Shown here piece by piece: positions 58,071 to 64,000 of a stretch of 64,000 nucleotides of DNA. Source of the DNA: Pyxicephalus adspersus. Lineage: Eukaryota > Chordata > Amphibia > Anura > Pyxicephalidae. Each line of letters begins with the position of its first letter. The stretch's first letter is position 1. The notes beneath the pieces are model-generated. The model was not told the origin of the DNA. It searched no databases and saw only the letters and a list, made by a program, of their open reading frames with translations. The position numbers and the translations under genes are program-made. Where the stretch lies: NCBI RefSeq assembly GCF_032062135.1, contig NC_092859.1:29521319-29585318 (forward strand), given 5' to 3'.

Positions 58071-59277
58071 CGTTAGTAGGTCATTGGAGCATTAGCACTA
58101 TTCTTTATGCTAGAGTTGGTGCCAACCTTAGACGTGGTGATGGTAGCAGGCTCTGCTTCAAGAGAAGTTCTGGGAGGTGAAGATTGGAAGCTGTGTTTGA
58201 CACAAGCCCTGGTTGCATCGTCTGTGTTTATAGTGGGTGCGGAATCTTTCATGTCACAAGGATGGGGCAGCCATTGAAGAAAATGTGGAGATATGCATAT
58301 TGTTTTCTTTTTATCCATTCCTTTAATTTAGAACTTTTTAAATCAGAATTGGATGGTGTAGACAAGAGTGGTTCTTCTCTTTTTTCTTGTTGAGTGCAGT
58401 GCATTGCATATGCAAAACGTGTGTCCCAACTCCATGCATGTCGGTGTTTATTGAACCATATAAGCAGCAGATATTGGGGTGACTGCTACACCATCTGTAC
58501 TGAACACAGCCCTATGCTGTTACTGGTAAATAGTATATTGAAGTAAACTTATGTTTTCCCTATGAAGGTTATAAGTAACAAGCTCACTTTAATATTACAT
58601 TCATACGCATGTTCAGATTTAAAGACCTCTGGCGAGCCCACGGCCAGATGACCCCTTCCTGAGCCTGCTCAGAGGACAAGACATGCTTTGGATTTAATTG
58701 AGAACTAAGTAGAATACTGTATATGTTTCCATCCTGCTTTAGTAAAAGGTGATAACACAAGCTGATGGATTGGTTGCAGGGAATAGGGAGAAAGTGATAA
58801 ATGGCATCGCTTACTGAGAAGACAGAAAGGATAAGGGAGTGGAGAAGATAACAGGCCTCAGTGATGGTGGACCGATATGACCTAACAAAAAGCTGAAAGG
58901 GGCAGATAATTGTCTTGATATGGCTGTTGTAGAAGGTGGACAGTAAAGATGAAGAGGGGACTGACAGTAATTAGGAAATGGGGATTAAATGCTTGCTGGG
59001 TAACTGAGTGGTTGTGTACTCAAGATGGAATCCAGAAACAAGATGGATGACTTTGTGGTAAACTCCTGCTTATGCAATTGCTATGGAATCTGCTGCTTAC
59101 AACTTAGACGCAGTCAGCATAGGTAGTGAATATACCTCAGTCTGACTCTGGAGGGTTTAGACTGGCATCACTACTATCTGACAAATGGGCAGAGCAAAAT
59201 GACTCAACTTATAGACAATTTGTCCCTATACTGAAAAGAAAACAAATTGGGTGCATTATTGACCAAATGTGGACTCA
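58071..59277. other. Intron sequence, nothing firm recognised
   Basis: An 81-codon - strand frame at 58073-58318 rich in Ser and Thr shows no domain I know and directly adjoins a repeat, so I do not call it a gene. No other feature was seen. Confidence 0.4.
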
Positions 59278-59487
59278 TTGGGACTGATTTAATAAAGCTC
59301 TCCAAGGCTGGAGAGGATACACTATCAACAGCAAAGCTGGGAGATCCAGCAAACCTGGAAAGGATCTGGTACAAGATTCAAAACATTAGCTAGCAAACAG
59401 CAAATGATTTTGAAAAAATCTATTCCAGGTGTGCAGGATCACCCAGCTTCACCGATGAAAGTGTATCCTCTCCAGTCTTGGAGAATT
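59278..59487 (+). mobile_element. Palindromic MITE (copy 12)
   Basis: Both arms are of the first subtype: AAGCTCTCCAAGGCTGGAG, ATACACTATCAACAGCAAAG, and CTTCACCGATGAAAGTGTAT with CTCTCCAGTCTTGGAGA. The final AATAAATCAGGCC part is missing. Confidence 0.88.
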
Positions 59488-59512
59488 ACTATATCCACAG
59501 CTTACAATACAT

Positions 59513-59652
59513 CCTACATTGCTGGCCAGTGGGAAGAGTGTCACCCTTACAGATAGCCAAAAAGATTATTAGTGTCAGATGAAACTGATGCTCATTTCTC
59601 AAGGAACCTCTAGCATCTTGCAGAAACTTGGTTGGGAAACCCTGCTCTATGT
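59513..59652 (+). repeat. Dispersed repeat R5, copy 2
   Basis: Matches 36392-36545 (see that copy). It begins 26 bases after MITE copy 12 and ends GGGAAACCCTGCTCTATG. Confidence 0.65.
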
Positions 59653-60989
59653 TATTACGAGAAGGGGGAAGCTTATATAGCCATGTCTTTGGATGACAAT
59701 GCTGCTTCTTCTTTAATACAGATACAAATGCAGCCACTACCATTAAACTACAATACTAATAAACAAATGAATAGCTGTGCAGCACAAAACACTTATACTG
59801 TATTGCCATAAAGCAAAAATGTGACTCTAACCTTAAATTTCAATCTGACACGCGTCAGATTAAGCTTTGAAATGCCCAAAAGTGAGCATACAATTGGCCA
59901 AATATGAACAGAATATGAAATATGGAGGAATTTACATTGGTGGTGAAAGGGTACCTGTTCTGAATTAAAATAAAATCACATCCAATCTTTCAAATGGCAT
60001 ACTTTAGTTATGTTTAGGCTTCTGCAATTTCCTTTGAAATAATTCCTAGGGTCATTCTTCAGATATTTTCAAACTCTGTATCTCCCACCTGCTCTCTTCC
60101 ATAAACCCCCTTTAACATGGGCTTGCAATGGAGACTTTGTGCGACCATTAAAACACACATATTGGAGGTACGGTTTACTGTGACCACCAGTAGTCACGTT
60201 CTGGAAATTACCTTACAGATGAAGTGCACGAATCAGCTACAAATAGGCTGCACAAGTTCTTCAAATCTAAAATGTAGATAATTTTTAAAATTGCAATATC
60301 TGGATGTTGGATTAAGCTTAAAAAACTGGAAATAAGGCAAGTCAGAACTGACGTTAGACAACGGCCGTCTAGAATCTTGATCTCAATAGAAATAAAACTG
60401 TCAGACGCAAACATCCCCAGGATTCAGAAGAAAGACGGTGTAATTCAGAAAGCTTGAGTATAAACACAGTGACATAATCTAATAATCATCTGAAAACAGG
60501 CCTGCTCTGGGATTTTGGTAGGTTTGCAGTATTGCAGGGTTTGCGGCAAAATCCCCATCTTCTGCATTCTCATGCGTTGTCTTGAAATGTGCAGATTCCC
60601 GCTCCAATTGACAGCCGCATTTGCAGACCACAGATTACCATTTTCTGTTTTCTTTTTTTCTCTTTTCTCGTCTGAGGGGACGTGACGCTGTCGCCTGTTT
60701 GACGAGCCTGCATTTCAATGAGACGCAAAACTAATTACACAATAAAATAGATTGTCTACAGATCCCAGTAAATCCCCTGCCAACGGGAGGAATCAGATGA
60801 CTGTGATAAAATGACTTGTACATTATTAATAATGACAACAGCTTAAAGGGAAACTGTATTTTCAGTATTTTAAGTGACTGCTAATATTATTTCAGAAATA
60901 ATATCGAGAAATAATTTTTAATGAGGTTTTAATGTTTTTCATTTACTGGGTTTTATTGCGGAACTTCTATCATCGGGTTTCATTATTGA
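59653..60989. other. Intron sequence; possible conserved block at its end
   Basis: No exon was seen. The part 60530-60830 is repeat-poor and CpG-retaining (GGGGACGTGACGCTGTCGCC, GTTTGACGAGCC, CTAATTACACAAT), consistent with an enhancer, but this is weak inference. Confidence 0.35.
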
Positions 60990-61166
60990 AGCCCTTTCAA
61001 GATAGACTATGATGTGAGAGCCTAGGTGATCAAACAAACCTAGAATGGATTTTTAAAAATCATTTGCAAATGTTTGGCAAATATTTTTAATCTTGGTCCA
61101 GATCCATTCCAGGTTTGCTGGATCACCCAGGTTATCCCATGATAGTCTATTGTATCCAGTCCTGAG
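60990..61166 (+). mobile_element. Palindromic MITE (copy 13, second subtype)
   Basis: The arms are AAGATAGACTATGATGTGAG and CCCATGATAGTCTATTGTAT; the centre has TTTGCAAATGTTTGGCAAAT. Outer ends are eroded. Confidence 0.82.
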
Positions 61167-61282
61167 GCTGCACACAATGTCATGTAAACATCAAGGAGTA
61201 CCTGAGGTACCCCACCTACAATTAAGCGCATTTCACACAAGTCATCCTGTGGCTGGTGTCAGGATTGCTAATAGATCACTTA

Positions 61283-61673
61283 AGCTGCGTACACCCTTCC
61301 AATTCTTATCGTTGGTAAACGAACGACGAACGATCCTGCACGATATCTGCGAACGATCGTATGGCACCGATTCTGTACATACAGATAACGACACGATCGT
61401 TCAAAGATATTGTACACACGATAGATGCGATCGTTTGAAGGATACAGGAAGTGAGTTGCACCACAGGAAGTGAGCGAACGTTTGTTCATCGCGCATGCTC
61501 AGACCATGGACGATCGTCGTCCAATCCGATCCGCCGGTCCGGTCGTTCATTTGCAACGACTATCCTCGTTCGTCGGCGTCGTTGGTTACTTTTTTTAAGA
61601 ACGATTTTTGGCCAATCGGTCGTTCGTTCGTCGTTCATTTCCAACGATAAAAATTGGAAGTGTGTACGCAGCT
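61283..61673 (+). mobile_element. 391-bp CpG-rich MITE with TTA duplication (Harbinger-like)
   Basis: Starts AGCTGCGTACACCCTTCCAA and ends TTGGAAGTGTGTACGCAGCT. The terminal repeats extend inward through TTATCGTTGG and CCAACGATAA. TTA flanks both sides (61280-61282 and 61674-61676), the PIF/Harbinger signature. The interior has many CGATCGT and ACGAACGA motifs on both strands, which create long chance open frames in several frames. No transposase. Confidence 0.85.
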
Positions 61674-62052
61674 TTACCCGTAGACCACTGCTATGGATCC
61701 CTTGCAGTGTTCCAGGCCAGCAAGATAGTGCTTCCATAAGGGTAAGTGAAAATCTCTTATCTGTAATTTTTTCCTGTGGCAATATATCACCCGTATAACA
61801 GGACCCTAAGGAATGGGAGAAATTAGTGGTGTATTTTTACAGAGTTGACAGTCCCCAAATTTTTGTCCATCTCCCAACACAGATTCTTTTTTTAACGTAT
61901 ATTTAAAAGTTTAATTTTTGCCCATTTTCAAGCTATGTTCACCCAGTGAAATCCGCCCTGGTTCTCCCTAAATTTCAGACCTAATTTGCTCCACAATTGT
62001 TCCTTCAGTAAAAAATGACTTCACTGTGATGTAATTTCTAATTCAGAGAATG
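61674..62052. other. Intron sequence, nothing recognised
   Basis: Short stretch between two MITEs with no recognisable content. Confidence 0.5.
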
Positions 62053-62370
62053 TACCGTACATTCTTGTATATACACCAGTTTGAATATAAACAAAGGTAC
62101 CTACTTCTACTTACCTCAAGTATAAACCTAGGAAATAAAATACATCCGTCACTATTAACAATAAAAACAGTAATCAAAAAACAAACTGATAAAATGATTG
62201 TGAATAAACATTTCCACGGTGTTGCAAATGGCATGTATTTGACAGCTGTGGTCTGTCAAACTAGGGACAAATACGGTTCCAGGACATTTCCACAAACTGA
62301 GATATTTTTTTCCAATGGCATATTGAGAGCAAAAGCTCAACTTGGTTTATACTTGAGTATGTATACCGTA
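62053..62370 (+). mobile_element. TACnGTA-type MITE, both ends present
   Basis: Starts TACCGTACATTCTTGTATAT and ends TACTTGAGTATGTATACCGTA, so the ends are imperfectly inverted. Internal blocks (TACCTCAAGTATAAACC, ACATCCGTCACTATTAACA) match 49780-49945. Superfamily not assigned. Confidence 0.7.
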
Positions 62371-62500
62371 GTTAATTCTTCACCAGGTCCCACAGCATTG
62401 CTTCACTTACAAAAAATACAAAACATTTCTTGGTTTTAAGTGGAGAATACTATACAAAGCAGAAAGAATGAGGTTTAAGGCTTGAAACTTAGTGCAGAAA

Positions 62501-62618
62501 ATTAATTATGTATTTATACATTATTGATTCATAGATAATGATTAAATACAAATATATACATTATTGTATTTATTAATTATGTATGAATCAAAAATGTATA
62601 AATACATAATTGATTAAT
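62501..62618. repeat. AT-rich palindrome with about 35-bp arms
   Basis: ATTAATTATGTATTTATACA continuing to TTATTGATTCATA pairs with TATGAATCAAAAATGTATAA continuing to ATACATAATTGATTAAT, across a loop of about 48 bases that also repeats TACATTATTGTATTTATTAA. It could be a small foldback element. Confidence 0.75.
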
Positions 62619-63316
62619 AATTCTGCTTTGTAAAGTCTTTAATACTTAATTCTACTAGAGGTGGCTCAAACTTACATAAATAGGTACGAGAGAACAAACT
62701 CTTATCTCACTTTAAGTGAATGTCATTCACTGCTAGGGATTTTAAAACAGGTGCATTTTCAGAAAGTATTTATCTCTTACTTATGTATCAAAAACAACAT
62801 GAAAAGAATTTGTGTTTTGTTCAACAGTTATAGTTGGATTTGTGTTTAGCCAACCTCCAACATTTGAAGTTGCTGGTACATTTTGGGTAATTGCAAAGTA
62901 AATAAACAAAATGTCTTCCTTGCCTTGTCCATGGGGGCCTATTTTGGCATCTGGAACCCCCTTATATTAAAGGGCTCCTTGATATCTGTCTCTTCCCACA
63001 TGGAAATAGGAATGAATAATATTCTTTTAAAAAAACATTTATCTTTACAGCATCCACCAAAGAGGATCCATGGCATGACATCATTTTTTGGCATCTCCCA
63101 CTGCATAAGCTCTGCATTATTTACATTTTGACTGTACAGATCTCTCAGGTCCTACATTGAAGGAGATTTCATTGTGCTTTCTGTACAGTGGTAAGAAAGT
63201 AAGAATCTCTTTTTTGGAATGAGCCATACGTCCAGCAGCAAGGTGTGTTTCCCTCTTCTGGTAACATCCATACTCTTATCATTACAGGTAGTAAGGGGAC
63301 TTTTCTTCAATCTTCA
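62619..63316. other. Intron sequence, nothing recognised
   Basis: No exon or repeat family was identified. Confidence 0.45.
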
Positions 63317-63440
63317 ATGTCAAAATCACCATCAGAAATGTCCGGACCCCATACCAGGTGATCTACCTGGTCTCCCCTTCACCATTTTCAAACATTCAAG
63401 CGTTACAAATGTTGAACTCCTTTTATCGGAGCCTAGAGCA
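63317..63440 (+). repeat. Diverged dispersed repeat, second copy
   Basis: Same-orientation relative of 10930-11100: CACCATCAGAAATGTCC, CTACCTGGTCTCCCCTTCAC, GCGTTACAAATG and TTTTATCGGAGCC line up in order. Class unknown. Confidence 0.5.
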
Positions 63441-63863
63441 GAAATACCTCTTCTGATAAACTCTTTTAGATGGAGTTAGGCTTACAGTGCAGTGTTAATG
63501 CTTTAGGTATAGTTTCTGTATCTGTCTTTATATTAGCCTATTGAAAGTCTCTAAAAAAACAGGGGAAATGGCTCTGTGGTTCGCTTGGGCTCTACTACTT
63601 TCCTTTCCAAATGTTGCTTTATGAAAAAGACGTACCTGCTGAAATCCGCTCTGTATGGACATTTTGATATCTTGGGTATCTGGAGAGACATTTTAATCTA
63701 AAAACCTCCCAGCACTTTAGAAACTTCTTACTCTGCAAAGATAACGTAGAAATTACCTTTAGCAAAGGAGGATTAAAAGTGTCTAACTAGGGGCTTAGTC
63801 CAACTAGAACGCAAACATTTGGGTTTAAAGCGATACATACCAAAATACACAAATAAATATTAA

Positions 63864-64000
63864 CCCCCTAACCGCTAAGCCCGTAATTTCTCGCACTAAA
63901 TATTTTTATATTTTTGCTCTTTTGGTTAACCCCGTATTTTTTCGCCTACACTAAAATCCCCACTTACCTGGTCCCGCTGTGCTAATCCAGCGTCGGTTCC
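63864..64000 (+). mobile_element. TTAA-associated element, left end, runs off the window
   Basis: TTAA at 63860-63863 is followed by CCCCCTAACCGCTAAGCCCG, which resembles the CCTCCCTAGCGG end of the piggyBac-like MITEs at 31887 and 38547. The repeat continues past the window, so its right end and target duplication cannot be checked. Confidence 0.45.

Noticed and set aside
58073..58318. Ser/Thr-rich 81-codon frame on the - strand
   Set aside because: It adjoins a dispersed repeat and has no recognised domain; a processed gene fragment is possible but cannot be supported.
61093..61798. Arg/Ser-rich open frames on both strands (up to 126 codons)
   Set aside because: They are read through CGATCGT-type motifs of a MITE and its neighbours on both strands; nothing suggests a protein.

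Overview
The window looks like nuclear DNA of a frog, most likely a ranoid anuran. It has a vertebrate-type exon with a consensus splice donor, very long non-coding stretches, no bacterial-style gene packing, and many short non-autonomous DNA transposons and a tRNA-headed SINE of a kind I associate with ranoid genomes. The species assignment is inference; the repeats and the exon are read directly. One assembly gap of 284 N lies at 2358-2641.

Only one functional protein-coding piece can be supported: the first coding exon of TMEM178B at 26587-26968 on the + strand. It ends in a phase-1 GTAAGA donor. Its 5' flank (about 25100-26586) carries a palindromic CRE, a TATA-like AT box, a CT microsatellite and a five-codon upstream ORF. 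No second TMEM178B exon was found, so 26969-64000 is read as part of intron 1. The region 1-25100 is upstream intergenic DNA.

The second coding-like locus is a broken gene on the - strand (about 22981-24600). It comes from an uncharacterised multicopy, probably transposon-borne, protein family. Its parts lie in three successive reading-frame blocks, and a stop replaces the Trp of the family's terminal DYCW motif. A very decayed Tc1/mariner transposase relic lies near 19320-19640.

Most of the remaining recognisable content is repeats. There are at least 13 copies of a roughly 205-bp self-complementary MITE in two arm subtypes. There are five hAT-type MITEs, several with exact 8-bp target duplications, plus TTAA-flanked piggyBac-like MITEs, a TTA-flanked CGATCGT-rich Harbinger-like MITE, and SINE copies in both orientations. 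Two clear nested insertions give relative ages, and a third composite (31887 to about 33285) carries a roughly 0.94-kb repeat of unknown class that recurs in opposite orientation at 41090-41990. Several dispersed repeats of unknown class are also present.

A CTCF consensus site (7236-7249) and a few repeat-poor, CpG-retaining intronic blocks are the main regulatory candidates. I found no rRNA, tRNA gene, CRISPR array or prokaryotic operon, and nothing convincing as a new multi-gene system. The most unusual material is the broken family gene, the nested MITEs and the unclassified 0.94-kb repeat.
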